From NCBI RefSeq assembly GCF_018882415.1, contig NZ_JACVOL010000001.1, positions 768,253-832,252 of the forward strand: 64,000 bases of DNA. Reading direction: 5' to 3'. The notes under the pieces are model-generated. The model was not told the DNA's origin. It did not search any database and saw only the letters and a program-made list of their open reading frames with translations. Origin of the DNA: Polynucleobacter sp. 86C-FISCH. GTDB lineage: Bacteria; Pseudomonadota; Gammaproteobacteria; Burkholderiales; Burkholderiaceae. This document shows positions 19,205 to 28,011 of the stretch, piece after piece. Numbering within the stretch: the stretch's first letter is position 1; each line of letters begins with the position of its first letter. A program made the position numbers and the translations under genes.

Positions 19205-20568
19205 TATTTAACCTCCTTGTCAGCAGATTTACGAGTCTGCGGATCCAAAATAGCAATCGTCAAACCCTCATCAACCAAATATTTTTTTGCAACTGCTTGG
19301 ACTTGTTCTGGAGTAATGGTCTGCATTTTCTCCAACATATAGTTGATGTCTTTCCAAGAAAAACCCGCCATCTCGGTAGAGCCGATTTCCATTGCCTGAC
19401 CAAAGATGGAATCACGCTTATAAATTTGGTCAGACAAAATTCGCACCTTAATTCTTTTGAGCTCAGACTCTAATATTCCTTTTTTCTTTACTTCTTCAAG
19501 CGCCTTCCGAATGCTTGCCTGAGCCTGCTCTACCGTCTTACCCTTGGCCATCGTTGCGCCAATTAAAAATAACTCTGGTCCGCGAGAGATCATGTCGTAA
19601 CCCACGCCAACATCATTCACTACTTTTTGTTGCTTAACTAGAGTGCGGTTTAGGCGAGCATTGTCATAACCATCCAGAACAGCTGTCAGCAGCTCTAATG
19701 CATATGGCTCAACATCATCAAGCTTCCCAGGCTCAAGGCGGGGCGCCTTCCAGGCCATAGCTAACTGAGCATTATCTGCCGGTGCTTTTACCTGAACCTG
19801 CTTAATCCCTTTTTGTGGCGGCTCAATTTGAGGTTTACGAACTGGCAGTTCGTGAGCAGCAGCTGCGCCGTAATATTTTTCCACCATGGCTAGAACTTGT
19901 TTTGCGTCCACATCTCCAGCTACTACCACGGTTGCATTATTTGGCGCGTACCAACTCCGATACCAATCTCGTGCATCCACTGGCTTCATATTTTGCAAAT
20001 CATTCATCCAGCCAATCACAGGATGACGATAGGGAGAGCTCATGTAAGCAGTTGCCATCAGAGATTCATTGAGCAAACTACTTGGATTATCTTCAGTACG
20101 TAAGCGGCGCTCTTCCATGACAACTTGAATTTCTTTTAAAAACTCTGCGTCGTCAAAATTGAGATTGGACATACGATCAGCCTCAAGCTTGATCACATTC
20201 TCTAACTTTGATTTTTCAACTTGCTGAAAGTATGCGGTGTAGTCACGTGATGTAAATGCATTTTCGCGCCCACCAACAGCCGCCACTAAACGTGAAAACT
20301 CTCCAGACTTCACCTTATGAGTGCCTTTAAACATCATGTGTTCAAGCACGTGGGCAACACCAGTCTTGCCGTTGACCTCATCCATAGAGCCAGCTCGATA
20401 CCAGACCATATGCGCGACTGTTGGCGCGCGATGATCTTCTCTGACAATCAATTTCAGGCCATTGCTTAGTTGATATTCATGCGTATCAGCAGGTTGAGCA
20501 CCAGCAGCCCAACTAATTTGAGTAAATAGGATGAATACAAAGGAAATTCGAAGTAAATTAGAAAGCAT
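19204..20568 (-). CDS. M16-family zinc metallopeptidase (active subunit)
   Basis: Secreted or periplasmic zinc peptidase of 454 residues. After a signal peptide (…ISWAAGA) comes the inverted zinc motif HVLEHMMFKGT, with a downstream glutamate in the helix containing ENAFTSRDYTAYFQ…VIKLEADRM. The second half has the usual M16 C-domain. Its stop overlaps the start of the zinc-site-less partner. ftsY diverges 63 bases away. The substrate is unknown. Confidence 0.9.
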   Translation of the reverse strand: MLSNLLRISFVFILFTQISWAAGAQPADTHEYQLSNGLKLIVREDHRAPTVAHMVWYRAGSMDEVNGKTGVAHVLEHMMFKGTHKVKSGEFSRLVAAVGGRENAFTSRDYTAYFQQVEKSKLENVIKLEADRMSNLNFDDAEFLKEIQVVMEERRLRTEDNPSSLLNESLMATAYMSSPYRHPVIGWMNDLQNMKPVDARDWYRSWYAPNNATVVVAGDVDAKQVLAMVEKYYGAAAAHELPVRKPQIEPPQKGIKQVQVKAPADNAQLAMAWKAPRLEPGKLDDVEPYALELLTAVLDGYDNARLNRTLVKQQKVVNDVGVGYDMISRGPELFLIGATMAKGKTVEQAQASIRKALEEVKKKGILESELKRIKVRILSDQIYKRDSIFGQAMEIGSTEMAGFSWKDINYMLEKMQTITPEQVQAVAKKYLVDEGLTIAILDPQTRKSADKEVK

Positions 20569-20631
20569 CTGCTAAATCATCATACCTTAAGAATTAAATT
20601 GATAAGATGCATGTTTTAAATTGTATCGATT

Positions 20632-21522
20632 ATGTTCGGCTTACGTAAAACCCTCGGATCCCTTTTCAAATCAAGCAAGATTGATGAATCTTGGTTTGAT
20701 ACTTTGGAAGAATCGCTAATACAAAGTGATGTGGGCCTTCCTACGACCGAACAACTCATCAGCAAACTACGTAAAGCAGCAAAATCAGAGAAAGCCTCCA
20801 GCCCCGAAGAGTTACAAGCGCTACTTATTCAAGAAGTCAGCTCATTACTCACTGCTATTGAGCCTTCACCAAACCCACTCTTTACTAGTGATAAGCCTAA
20901 CACTCCAGAGGTATGGTTAGTTGTAGGGGTAAACGGTGCTGGCAAGACTACAACTATTGGCAAACTCTGCAGACTCTTTCAGTCTCAAGGTAAATCAGTT
21001 CTCCTGGCTGCTGGAGACACCTTCAGAGCCGCCGCACGTAACCAGCTTCAAGAGTGGGGTGGACGCAATCAAGTGGATGTCATCACTCAGGAAGGTGGTG
21101 ACGCTGCCGCCGTTGCGCATGACGCAATTCATGCTGCCATCTCACGCAAGAATGACATCCTTATTATTGATACCGCAGGTCGTCTGGCAACCCAGGACAA
21201 TCTGATGGAAGAACTCAAGAAGGTGAAACGTGTCATTGGCAAGGCACTCCCTGGAGCACCTCACCACACACTTCTTGTTTTGGACGGTAATACCGGGCAG
21301 AACGGTCTAAGCCAGGTAAAGGCATTTCATGCCGCCTTGGGACTGACTGGAATCATTGTGACCAAGCTTGATGGCACCGCCAAAGGTGGCGTGATATGCG
21401 CCCTTGCCCACACCCTACAAGATGGTCCAAAACCCGCTGTTCTAGCCCTAGGCAAAGGCGAGGGAATTGATGATTTAGCCCCCTTTACAGCAGGGCAATA
21501 TTCTTCCGAATTATTCAATTAA
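20632..21522 (+). CDS. ftsY: Signal recognition particle receptor FtsY
   Basis: GTPase that docks the SRP–ribosome complex at the membrane. The 296 residues contain only the N and G domains: G1 [22 protein letters not shown]3 DTAGR, and [10 protein letters not shown] near the end. The long acidic A domain of E. coli FtsY is missing, as in many short bacterial FtsY proteins. It diverges from the M16 pair, and rpoH follows in the same direction after 93 bases containing a CIRCE operator. Confidence 0.96.
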   Translation: MFGLRKTLGSLFKSSKIDESWFDTLEESLIQSDVGLPTTEQLISKLRKAAKSEKASSPEELQALLIQEVSSLLTAIEPSPNPLFTSDKPNTPEVWLVVGVNGAGKTTTIGKLCRLFQSQGKSVLLAAGDTFRAAARNQLQEWGGRNQVDVITQEGGDAAAVAHDAIHAAISRKNDILIIDTAGRLATQDNLMEELKKVKRVIGKALPGAPHHTLLVLDGNTGQNGLSQVKAFHAALGLTGIIVTKLDGTAKGGVICALAHTLQDGPKPAVLALGKGEGIDDLAPFTAGQYSSELFN

Positions 21523-21550
21523 ATCAGCAACTTATAGCGGTTAAAAACGA

Positions 21551-21577
21551 TTAGCACTCTCTTGACAAGAGTGCTAA
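21551..21577. promoter_or_regulatory. CIRCE operator (HrcA site) upstream of rpoH
   Basis: Perfect inverted repeat TTAGCACTC-N9-GAGTGCTAA, identical in both arms to the consensus CIRCE element bound by the heat-shock repressor HrcA. The left arm is 21551–21559 and the right arm 21569–21577. The nine-base spacer contains TTGACA at 21562–21567, a consensus -35 box, so HrcA binding would block the promoter. The rpoH start is 39 bases downstream. Confidence 0.93.
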
Positions 21578-21591
21578 AATAGAACTCTATT
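21562..21591 (+). promoter_or_regulatory. Candidate sigma-70 promoter of rpoH inside CIRCE
   Basis: A consensus TTGACA lies at 21562–21567. TCTATT at 21586–21591 is a moderate -10 (four of six) at an 18-base spacing. The geometry puts the start of transcription about 20 bases before the rpoH ATG. The -10 assignment is less certain than the -35. Confidence 0.45.
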
Positions 21592-21615
21592 AACACCTCA
21601 TATTTATAAGAAAAA

Positions 21616-22539
21616 ATGGTTCAAAAGAAATCTGACAAACCGAATTTGCAAGCGCTGCCAGTCGCGCAGACTGCGGCGGCGTCTGCATTTCCAATGCTGC
21701 CAACTCTTGGGGTTGGCACTCTCGATTCATACATTGCGTACGTTAATCGCGTACCGATGCTCAGCGCTGCGGAAGAATTGCATCTTGCGCAGGAATTTCG
21801 TCGCACAGAAAATGTCGATGCCGCTAAAACTTTAGTGCTGTCACATTTGCGTTTAGTGGTTTCTGTTGCTCGCCAATATCTTGGCTATGGCATTCCACAC
21901 GCAGACTTAATCCAAGAAGGCAATATCGGCTTGATGAAAGCAGTAAAACGCTACGACCCAAACAATGGTGCTCGCTTAGTGTCTTACGCGATTCATTGGA
22001 TCAAAGCAGAAATTCATGAGTACATTCTCAAGAACTGGCGCCTGGTTAAAACTGCGACCACTAAAGCACAACGTAAATTATTCTTTAATTTGCGCAGCAA
22101 TAAACCTACCTTAAGCGCTCTGACTCCAAGTGAAGTGGATGCTTTGGCTAAAGCGCTTGATGTCAAAGGTTCTGACGTCAAAGAAATGGAAATGCGTCTT
22201 GCTGGCGGAGATGTTGCGCTTGAGGGCGATGACAGTGATGATGAGTCTGCATATGCACCTATTCAGTGGCTGGCAGATAGCTCGCAAGAGCCTACCGCTC
22301 GCATTGCCAGCGCTGAAGCGGATGCCTTGCAGGGCCCTAAATTAGATCAAGCATTGATGGCTTTAGATGAGCGTAGTCGCAATATTGTGCAATCTCGTTG
22401 GTTAGCGATGGATGCTGAAGGCAATGGCACCAAGACATTGCATGATCTTGCTGATGAGTACGGCATCTCTGCTGAACGCGTGCGCCAAATCGAAACTGCA
22501 GCGCTCAAAAAGATGCGTGGATTACTCCAGGCAGCCTAA
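21616..22539 (+). CDS. rpoH: RNA polymerase heat-shock sigma factor RpoH (sigma-32)
   Basis: Sigma factor for heat-shock promoters. The 307 residues include region 2 (HLRLVVSVARQYLGYGIPHADLIQEGNIGLMKAVKRYDP), the diagnostic RpoH box QRKLFFNLR, and region 4 with a helix-turn-helix (LHDLADEYGISAERVRQIE). The N-terminus is longer and more hydrophobic than in E. coli. A CIRCE operator over its promoter indicates repression by HrcA, tying the two heat-shock systems together. Confidence 0.97.
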   Translation: MVQKKSDKPNLQALPVAQTAAASAFPMLPTLGVGTLDSYIAYVNRVPMLSAAEELHLAQEFRRTENVDAAKTLVLSHLRLVVSVARQYLGYGIPHADLIQEGNIGLMKAVKRYDPNNGARLVSYAIHWIKAEIHEYILKNWRLVKTATTKAQRKLFFNLRSNKPTLSALTPSEVDALAKALDVKGSDVKEMEMRLAGGDVALEGDDSDDESAYAPIQWLADSSQEPTARIASAEADALQGPKLDQALMALDERSRNIVQSRWLAMDAEGNGTKTLHDLADEYGISAERVRQIETAALKKMRGLLQAA

Positions 22540-22543
22540 ATAA

Positions 22544-22569
22544 AAAAGGGTTCGATTAAGAACCCTTTT
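22544..22569. terminator. Bidirectional terminator between rpoH and sco
   Basis: AAAAGGGTTC and GAACCCTTTT form a perfect ten-base stem around a six-base loop. The flanks are A-rich on the left and T-rich on the right, so it can end transcription from both convergent genes. Confidence 0.85.
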
Positions 22570-22574
22570 CATTT

Positions 22575-23159
22575 TTACTTCAGCAGTTCTTTCAAATCAT
22601 GCGCCAAGGTCTCGGGGCCTTGTGCGTGTTTGATATATAAACGTAAGCGACCCTCTGGATCAAATGCATAGCTACCTGCTGTGTGATCCATGGTGTAGGA
22701 GCCTGGCTTGGTGCCTGGCACCTTCTTGTAATAAATCTTAAAGTCTTTGGTGACCTTCTCTAATGCAGCCTCATCCGCTGGACGCAAGCCTAAGAAACGC
22801 GGATCAAATGCAGGCACGTACTGCTTCAAAATCTCCGCCGTATCTCGCTCAGGATCCACCGTCACAAAAAGCACTTGAACCTTATCTGACTGGGGTCCCA
22901 GCAGAGTCATGACTTGCTGCATCTCGGTCAAGGTCGTTGGGCAGACATCAGGACACTGGGTATAACCAAAGAACATCACAACTACTTTGCCCTTAAAGTC
23001 AGCCAAGGTTCTCACCTTCCCATCTGGATCCAACAAACTAAAGTCTTTCCCAAAGGCTGTGCTGCCGGTGATATCAATGTTTTTGAACTCTGGCTTTGGA
23101 CTACAAGCAGTTAATACAAAACACAGTATTGCCAGAAAGCAAACACGTAGAAAATTCAT
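22575..23159 (-). CDS. SCO1/SenC/PrrC family copper chaperone lipoprotein
   Basis: Thioredoxin-fold protein that delivers copper to the CuA site of cytochrome oxidase. A lipobox (VLTAC, C19) predicts a lipoprotein. The metal-binding CXXXC is C69-PDV-C73 in GYTQCPDVCPTT, with the third ligand H159 in YTMDHTAG. 194 residues is typical. It is the last gene of the oxidase assembly series, seven bases after ctaB. Confidence 0.93.
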   Translation of the reverse strand: MNFLRVCFLAILCFVLTACSPKPEFKNIDITGSTAFGKDFSLLDPDGKVRTLADFKGKVVVMFFGYTQCPDVCPTTLTEMQQVMTLLGPQSDKVQVLFVTVDPERDTAEILKQYVPAFDPRFLGLRPADEAALEKVTKDFKIYYKKVPGTKPGSYTMDHTAGSYAFDPEGRLRLYIKHAQGPETLAHDLKELLK

Positions 23160-23166
23160 AGGGATC

Positions 23167-24060
23167 TCAAAGGAAATAGTGGTCTATTAAAAGCGCTGCA
23201 AAGAGTAGCGATAGATAGGTAATGGAAAAACGGAATGTTTTCTTAGCCAAAGCATCGCTATAAGAAATAAATAGCGCAACTACATAAGCCAAGAACAATA
23301 AACCGAGAATAATGGCTGATATCAAATACACCATACCGCTCATGCCATAGATATAAGGCAACATCGTGGCGGCAATCAGAATCAAGGTATAGAGAACGAT
23401 ATTCAAAAGCGTAAAGCGCTCACCATGAGTCACCGGCAGCATTGGCAAGCCTGACTGCACATAGTCATCACGGCGATACAAAGCCAAAGCCCAGAAATGT
23501 GGGGGCGTCCATACAAAGATAATCAGAACTAGGAGCCACGCTTCTGCTGAAAGGGTATTGGTTACCGCCGCCCAGCCCAATGCTGGCGGCATTGCACCGG
23601 ACAAGCCCCCAATCACAATATTTTGCGGTGTAGCGGGCTTCAGCAGCCAGGTATAGATCACTGCATATCCAACGAACGTGGCAAGCGTTAGCCACATTGT
23701 TAAAGGGTTGCAGAAGGTCCACAAAATAACCATTCCGAGCGAGCCCAAAATGATGGAAAAAATAATGATGTGAAATGGTGTTACTTCACCCGTGGCAGAT
23801 GGACGCCAAGAAGTACGCTTCATCTTGGCATCAACAGCTTGCTCAATTAAACAATTCACCGCAAACGCTGCGCCGGCCAAAAGCCAAATGCCCACAATGC
23901 CGCCAAAGAGCACTGGGTAAGGAACCATACCAGGCGTCGCCAAGAACATACCAATCACAGCGCAAAATACGGCGAGCTGAGTCACTCTGGGTTTGGTTAA
24001 AACCCAATATTGACGCCAACGTGGCATTACCACTGGCGCGCTTGTTTTAGAGTCAGTCAT
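23167..24060 (-). CDS. ctaB: Protoheme IX farnesyltransferase (heme O synthase) CtaB/CyoE
   Basis: UbiA-family membrane prenyltransferase that converts haem B to haem O. With the ATG at 24060 the protein has 297 residues. It has the motif [15 protein letters not shown], where the first acidic position of the usual N-x2-D-x3-D pattern is Glu, plus a second loop YTWLLKP and several transmembrane helices. The frame is open 40 codons further upstream, but that part overlaps ctaA and looks non-coding. Haem O passes to CtaA, encoded directly upstream. Confidence 0.95.
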   Translation of the reverse strand: MTDSKTSAPVVMPRWRQYWVLTKPRVTQLAVFCAVIGMFLATPGMVPYPVLFGGIVGIWLLAGAAFAVNCLIEQAVDAKMKRTSWRPSATGEVTPFHIIIFSIILGSLGMVILWTFCNPLTMWLTLATFVGYAVIYTWLLKPATPQNIVIGGLSGAMPPALGWAAVTNTLSAEAWLLVLIIFVWTPPHFWALALYRRDDYVQSGLPMLPVTHGERFTLLNIVLYTLILIAATMLPYIYGMSGMVYLISAIILGLLFLAYVVALFISYSDALAKKTFRFSITYLSLLFAALLIDHYFL

Positions 24061-24062
24061 AT

Positions 24063-25184
24063 TTATGCCATCTTCTTTTGAATGAAAGGCTTCCAAGAGG
24101 CCCAATAACTCATTCTGACTAAACAGAATACCAAAGCAGCCGAGCCAGCGGTATGTAATAGAGCGGCTAATAAAGGCCACTGAAATATCACATTCGAGAT
24201 ACCAGTCACGATCTGCAGCAGAAGTACAGCCAGCAACAGCTTAGCCACTAAACACAGACCAGATAAGACGGGGGTTGCCAACTGAAGTGCTTTAAAGCCC
24301 AATGCGCCCAACACCACTAACACCAATATCGCAAAGAGGCGATGCGCCCAATGAATGGTTTGCAAGGCTACGGGAGAGATAAATTCACCTTGGGCATTTA
24401 AACCCAATTGGCGCCAAAGGGTAAAGCCTTCGCTCCAATTGGTTTCTGGCCATACGCTGCCCATACAGGTCGGGAAATCTGGGCACGCTAGGACGGCGTA
24501 ATTCGTACTCACCCAAGCACCCAAGAAAACCTGGATAAATAGAACCACAAAAGAAAGGGTGAGAAGCTGCGCTGAAAGAGGTCGAATACGAAGAGCGCGA
24601 ACTGCAGAAAGCTTTTGCTCCCAAGATTGTTGCGCATACAAAGTTAAGCAGGACAATAAAACCAAGGCCAACATCAAATGAATGGTAACAATAATGGGCT
24701 GTAACTTGAGGGTCACAGTCCAAGCACCAAAGGCGCCTTGCACACAAACTAATACAAGTAAACCGAGGCTACCCAATAAGGGATTTTTTCCTAAAGACTT
24801 GAGCTTACTAAAAGCGATTCCTACTTGCACCAAAATGAGCGCGCCTACAGTCATCGCCAAATAGCGATGAATCATCTCGATCCAAGCTTTGATAACCGTA
24901 ACAGGCCCAGTAGGCATGGCGCTCTCAGCCTGCTGAATTTCATTGAGTGCATGAAAGGGGTTCGAAGTGCCATAGCACCCAGGCCAGTCAGGACAACCTA
25001 AGCCTGAGTCGGTGAGGCGTGTAAATGCTCCAAACACAATGAGATCAAAAGTCATAAAGACTAATACCCAATTGAGTTTTTGGAAAAAGCTATAGCCCGG
25101 CTTTCTCCAAAGATACATTAGCGGCAAGCCGGCAAAAATGATTGCAATAGCCGCCAACTCCAGAAACAAAATCAAACTTGGCAT
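24063..25184 (-). CDS. ctaA: Heme A synthase CtaA (COX15 family)
   Basis: Oxidises haem O to haem A in the inner membrane. The 373-residue protein has about eight transmembrane helices in two four-helix bundles, with conserved histidines in EMIHRYLAM and in WAHRLFAI. An early [18 protein letters not shown] motif carries the paired cysteines typical of the family. Its ATG overlaps the stop of the preceding gene (TAATG). It precedes ctaB by two bases. Confidence 0.95.
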   Translation of the reverse strand: MPSLILFLELAAIAIIFAGLPLMYLWRKPGYSFFQKLNWVLVFMTFDLIVFGAFTRLTDSGLGCPDWPGCYGTSNPFHALNEIQQAESAMPTGPVTVIKAWIEMIHRYLAMTVGALILVQVGIAFSKLKSLGKNPLLGSLGLLVLVCVQGAFGAWTVTLKLQPIIVTIHLMLALVLLSCLTLYAQQSWEQKLSAVRALRIRPLSAQLLTLSFVVLFIQVFLGAWVSTNYAVLACPDFPTCMGSVWPETNWSEGFTLWRQLGLNAQGEFISPVALQTIHWAHRLFAILVLVVLGALGFKALQLATPVLSGLCLVAKLLLAVLLLQIVTGISNVIFQWPLLAALLHTAGSAALVFCLVRMSYWASWKPFIQKKMA

Positions 25185-25840
25185 TACAAGTTCTCGCCCT
25201 TGTGATTTAACTTTAAGAGCTTTTCTAGATCTTTCTTCATACCAGCGAACTCCTTAGGAGAGTTTGTCACCGGGAAGTACATCATCTTTGCGGGACTCGG
25301 GTCTACTAATTGAATCTGCTGACCCGCACCCTCTTTATTTAGCCATGCCTCAAAGTCAGAACGAAGTTTAGGATCTGACGGAAGGGAAACAATTTTGAAG
25401 CCCGCAGCCTTTTCGTCATACGCTTTGATGACTTCTGAATCAACAGGCTGACCATCTGTATTGATCCATAAAAGTTGCAGTCGGCCACCCTCTCTTCCCA
25501 TGGCAACCTTTACTTGACGCATCAAAAATAAAGCTTCAATACATTTCTCATCCTTAACCTTGCATTCACCAGCAGGGCGAGCAATTAAAAGACTCCATTT
25601 ACCTTTTGTGGGCGTATCAAGCCATGCCGTATTGAAATCTTGAGCTGGATAAACAAGGGTACCTAAATTGGTTTTACCCCCTGTAGGCTTAATTACGTAA
25701 TACGTAAAATAGGACGCGATCACTGGAGAGGCGCAAGCCAACAGTAACAACAGCATCTGAATGCGACCACGACGGGTACGCGCATTAATAGCAGCTGAAT
25801 CTACCTGTGATGCCGGAATTAATAACTCTTTATCACTCAC
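25184..25840 (-). CDS. Uncharacterised membrane-anchored protein of the cytochrome oxidase operon
   Basis: 218 residues with one transmembrane helix at about 26–50 and a soluble domain outside the cytoplasm. The soluble part alternates strands and helices (WSLLIARP, LQLLWINTDG, FKIVSLPSD, IQLVDPS) in a way that suggests a thioredoxin-like fold. It has two cysteines as C93-X6-C100 (GEC…EKC). It starts with GTG overlapping the SURF1 stop and ends overlapping the ctaA start. Position between surf1 and ctaA implies a role in oxidase or haem A assembly. No named family was recognised with confidence. Confidence 0.75.
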   Translation of the reverse strand: MSDKELLIPASQVDSAAINARTRRGRIQMLLLLLACASPVIASYFTYYVIKPTGGKTNLGTLVYPAQDFNTAWLDTPTKGKWSLLIARPAGECKVKDEKCIEALFLMRQVKVAMGREGGRLQLLWINTDGQPVDSEVIKAYDEKAAGFKIVSLPSDPKLRSDFEAWLNKEGAGQQIQLVDPSPAKMMYFPVTNSPKEFAGMKKDLEKLLKLNHKGENL

Positions 25841-26634
25841 CCTTGATCCCCTCGATGCCCATGACCAAAACCCTGACGTTTATATTGCCGCAAACCTGTA
25901 GCCAACCAAAATACGAAACCAGCAAAAGCTAAAGCAAACCACTGGAATGCATAAGCATAATGGCGATCGACTCCACTTGTCAGAGGCGGCCACTCACGTA
26001 GCAAACCATCATCCGAACCGACCTCAATCTCACGCAAAATAAATGGAGCTTGCGTCCAGCTATGCAACCTACCTTCAGACACCAAGTCAAAATTTTGCTC
26101 AATCCTAGGCTTACTAGGATCAATGGCATTCTTGCCGCTACCCAACTCATAAACCTTACCAGGCTGCGCAAAAACGATGCCTTCTACATTGACCATCCGA
26201 TTTGGCGTTTGTACTGGCGGCAAGGTCTCACGATTTTCATTGTTGCGTGGCGCCCAACCCCTATTAACCCAAAGAACCTCATCCTTGCCCTCTAGCCTTA
26301 AAGGCATCATCAGATAGAAACCCGATTGCGAAGTAGTGCTGCCGGCAGGCGGAATGGGTCTAGGCCGGTTATCCAGCCAAATGGCCGCTTCGGGAAGGTA
26401 TTGCCCCCTTGCAATCATGCGGCGCTCACGAGCCTCCTCTAAAGACCAGGGACCGGCATTCGCACTCAAGATAGGCATTTGTTGGCGGACCAACAAATTA
26501 GCAGCCAAGGCAATTTTGGTATCCGCCCTACTCAGCTGCCAAATACCTGCTCCACAGCCAATCGCAATCACGATCAAGGCTGATACAGTAGCAACTATGC
26601 GCTTTGTAATGAGAGCGGTAAAAAGACTATTCAA
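25837..26634 (-). CDS. SURF1 family cytochrome oxidase assembly protein
   Basis: Inner-membrane assembly factor linked to haem A insertion into subunit I. The 265 residues have one transmembrane helix at each end, and between them the SURF1 signatures (LDNRPRPIPP…, LWVNRGWAPRNN, and HYAYAFQWFALA near the end). The stop overlaps the GTG of the next gene. Its start lies 24 bases from the divergent DUF2909 gene, so its promoter either overlaps that gene or lies elsewhere. Confidence 0.93.
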   Translation of the reverse strand: MNSLFTALITKRIVATVSALIVIAIGCGAGIWQLSRADTKIALAANLLVRQQMPILSANAGPWSLEEARERRMIARGQYLPEAAIWLDNRPRPIPPAGSTTSQSGFYLMMPLRLEGKDEVLWVNRGWAPRNNENRETLPPVQTPNRMVNVEGIVFAQPGKVYELGSGKNAIDPSKPRIEQNFDLVSEGRLHSWTQAPFILREIEVGSDDGLLREWPPLTSGVDRHYAYAFQWFALAFAGFVFWLATGLRQYKRQGFGHGHRGDQG

Positions 26635-26658
26635 GAGATTTATTAATAAGGATTTGTG

Positions 26659-26871
26659 ATGAAGTGGATTATTCCAATTGTCCTACTAATGATTGTTTTT
26701 AGCTTAGGATCGGCTTTGTATTACATGATGAAAGATAGGGGCAATAGCTCACGCATGGTCCACTCACTCATGCTGCGTATCGGACTCTCTATCGCACTGT
26801 TTGCCGGAATTCTACTGGCCCACTACTTTGGACTCATTGAGGCCACTGGAATTAAAGTAGGCACCAATTAA
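26659..26871 (+). CDS. Twin transmembrane protein (DUF2909 family)
   Basis: 70-residue protein with two hydrophobic helices (WIIPIVLLMIVFSLGSALYYM and LRIGLSIALFAGILLAHYFGL) and a short charged loop containing RMVHSLMLRIGLS. This pattern is the small DUF2909 family found near surf1 and ctaE in betaproteobacteria. It is the only plus-strand gene in the 9-kb oxidase region. The ATG at 26659 follows AAGGA; a GTG directly before it is also in frame. Function unknown. Confidence 0.8.
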   Translation: MKWIIPIVLLMIVFSLGSALYYMMKDRGNSSRMVHSLMLRIGLSIALFAGILLAHYFGLIEATGIKVGTN

Positions 26872-26900
26872 ACGGTGCCTTTCTTGAAGGCTTAAAAACA

Positions 26901-26926
26901 AATCGGGGCTTTAGGCCCCGATTTTT
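26901..26926. terminator. Bidirectional terminator between DUF2909 gene and ctaE
   Basis: AATCGGGGC and GCCCCGATT form a nine-base stem around a five-base loop. T-runs follow on the plus strand, and an A-rich stretch before it gives T-runs on the minus strand. It is placed to end both converging transcripts. Confidence 0.85.
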
Positions 26927-26932
26927 ATTAGA

Positions 26933-27787
26933 TTACATCCAGTAAACAGCGATGTACAGGCCGAGCCAGACTACGTCAACGAAGTGCCAGTACCAAGCAG
27001 CCCCTTCAAATGCAAAATGATGCTGAGAAGTGAAGTCGCCACGAATCATACGACGCAAGACAATCGCTAACATTGTGCCGCCAAGGAAAACGTGGAAGCC
27101 GTGGAAACCAGTCAACATGAAGAATGTAGAGCCATAAATGCCTGAAGTCAGCTTCAAGTTCAGCTCATGATATGCATGGTAGTACTCATAAACCTGGAAG
27201 CCCAAGAAAACAATACCCAAACCAACCGTTGCAGCCAAGCCAATGATTGCTTTCTTCATATGGTTCTCTACTAACGCATGGTGAGCGATAGTGATCGTTA
27301 CACCAGAGCTCAAGAGCAACAATGTGTTGATTGTTGGAATTGGCCAAGGACCCATGGTGGTGAATTTCTCAACCAAACCAGCAGGACCATCATTTGGCCA
27401 AACAGCTTGGAAATTAGGCCAAAGCAATTTGCTTTCTACATCGCCCATCCAAGGCATCGCAATATTGCGCGCATAGAACAAAGCTGCAAAGAATGCGCCG
27501 AAGAACATGATTTCAGAGAAGATGAACCAAGCCATCGACCAGCGATAGGAGATGTCAACGTTGACACCGTTCTTGCCAGCATTAGATTCTGCAATCGTGT
27601 CACCGAACCAGTTATAGAGAACGTAGAGAACAAACGCAACGCCCGCGAGGGTCAAAGGTCCGCCCCAAGAGGCATGATTTACCCATCCAGAAATACCAAA
27701 GCCAAAAGCAATTAAGCCAAAAGCGGCCATTGCTGGATGTCTAGATAGTCCAGGGACGAAATAGTATGGGGTTGAATTGGATGACAT
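26933..27787 (-). CDS. ctaE: Cytochrome c oxidase subunit III
   Basis: Seven-helix subunit of the haem-copper oxidase, needed for enzyme stability and proton uptake. The 284 residues show SYRWSMAWFIFSEIMFFGAFF, the TGFHGFHVFLGG motif and a final WYWHFVDVVWLGLYIAVYW, all typical of COX3. The ATG at 27787 follows a purine-rich AGAGAG; an upstream in-frame ATG has no ribosome site. It lies 29 bases after the DUF2970 gene. Confidence 0.96.
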   Translation of the reverse strand: MSSNSTPYYFVPGLSRHPAMAAFGLIAFGFGISGWVNHASWGGPLTLAGVAFVLYVLYNWFGDTIAESNAGKNGVNVDISYRWSMAWFIFSEIMFFGAFFAALFYARNIAMPWMGDVESKLLWPNFQAVWPNDGPAGLVEKFTTMGPWPIPTINTLLLLSSGVTITIAHHALVENHMKKAIIGLAATVGLGIVFLGFQVYEYYHAYHELNLKLTSGIYGSTFFMLTGFHGFHVFLGGTMLAIVLRRMIRGDFTSQHHFAFEGAAWYWHFVDVVWLGLYIAVYWM

Positions 27788-27816
27788 CTTATTCTCTCTA
27801 TTCAATCAAAAAATAA

Positions 27817-28011
27817 TCAATGGGACACAACTACTTTCACTATCAACAGGAGGACGCCCATAAAAATCAAGGCGCCAATAACACCTGCAATGATAATGTG
27901 CACAAAACTCAATGAAGCAACATCTTCCTGCAAACCAGACTTCTTACGCACCCCCAAAAAGCCCCACATCACGGCTTTCATAGACTGCATAAAACTACTT
28001 TTCTTTTTCAT
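27817..28011 (-). CDS. DUF2970 small membrane protein
   Basis: 64-residue protein with a basic N-terminus (MKKKSSFMQSMKAVMWGFLGVRKKSG) and one C-terminal transmembrane helix. The pattern matches DUF2970, found between ctaG and ctaE in betaproteobacterial oxidase operons. The first four bases overlap the ctaG stop (ATGA). Its exact role is unknown; an assembly or stability function is inferred from position. Confidence 0.85.
   Translation of the reverse strand: MKKKSSFMQSMKAVMWGFLGVRKKSGLQEDVASLSFVHIIIAGVIGALIFMGVLLLIVKVVVSH

Noticed and set aside
23167..24180. Longer ctaB frame with 40 extra N-terminal residues
   Set aside because: The extension overlaps the ctaA coding end and does not look like heme O synthase; the ATG at 24060 gives the normal start.
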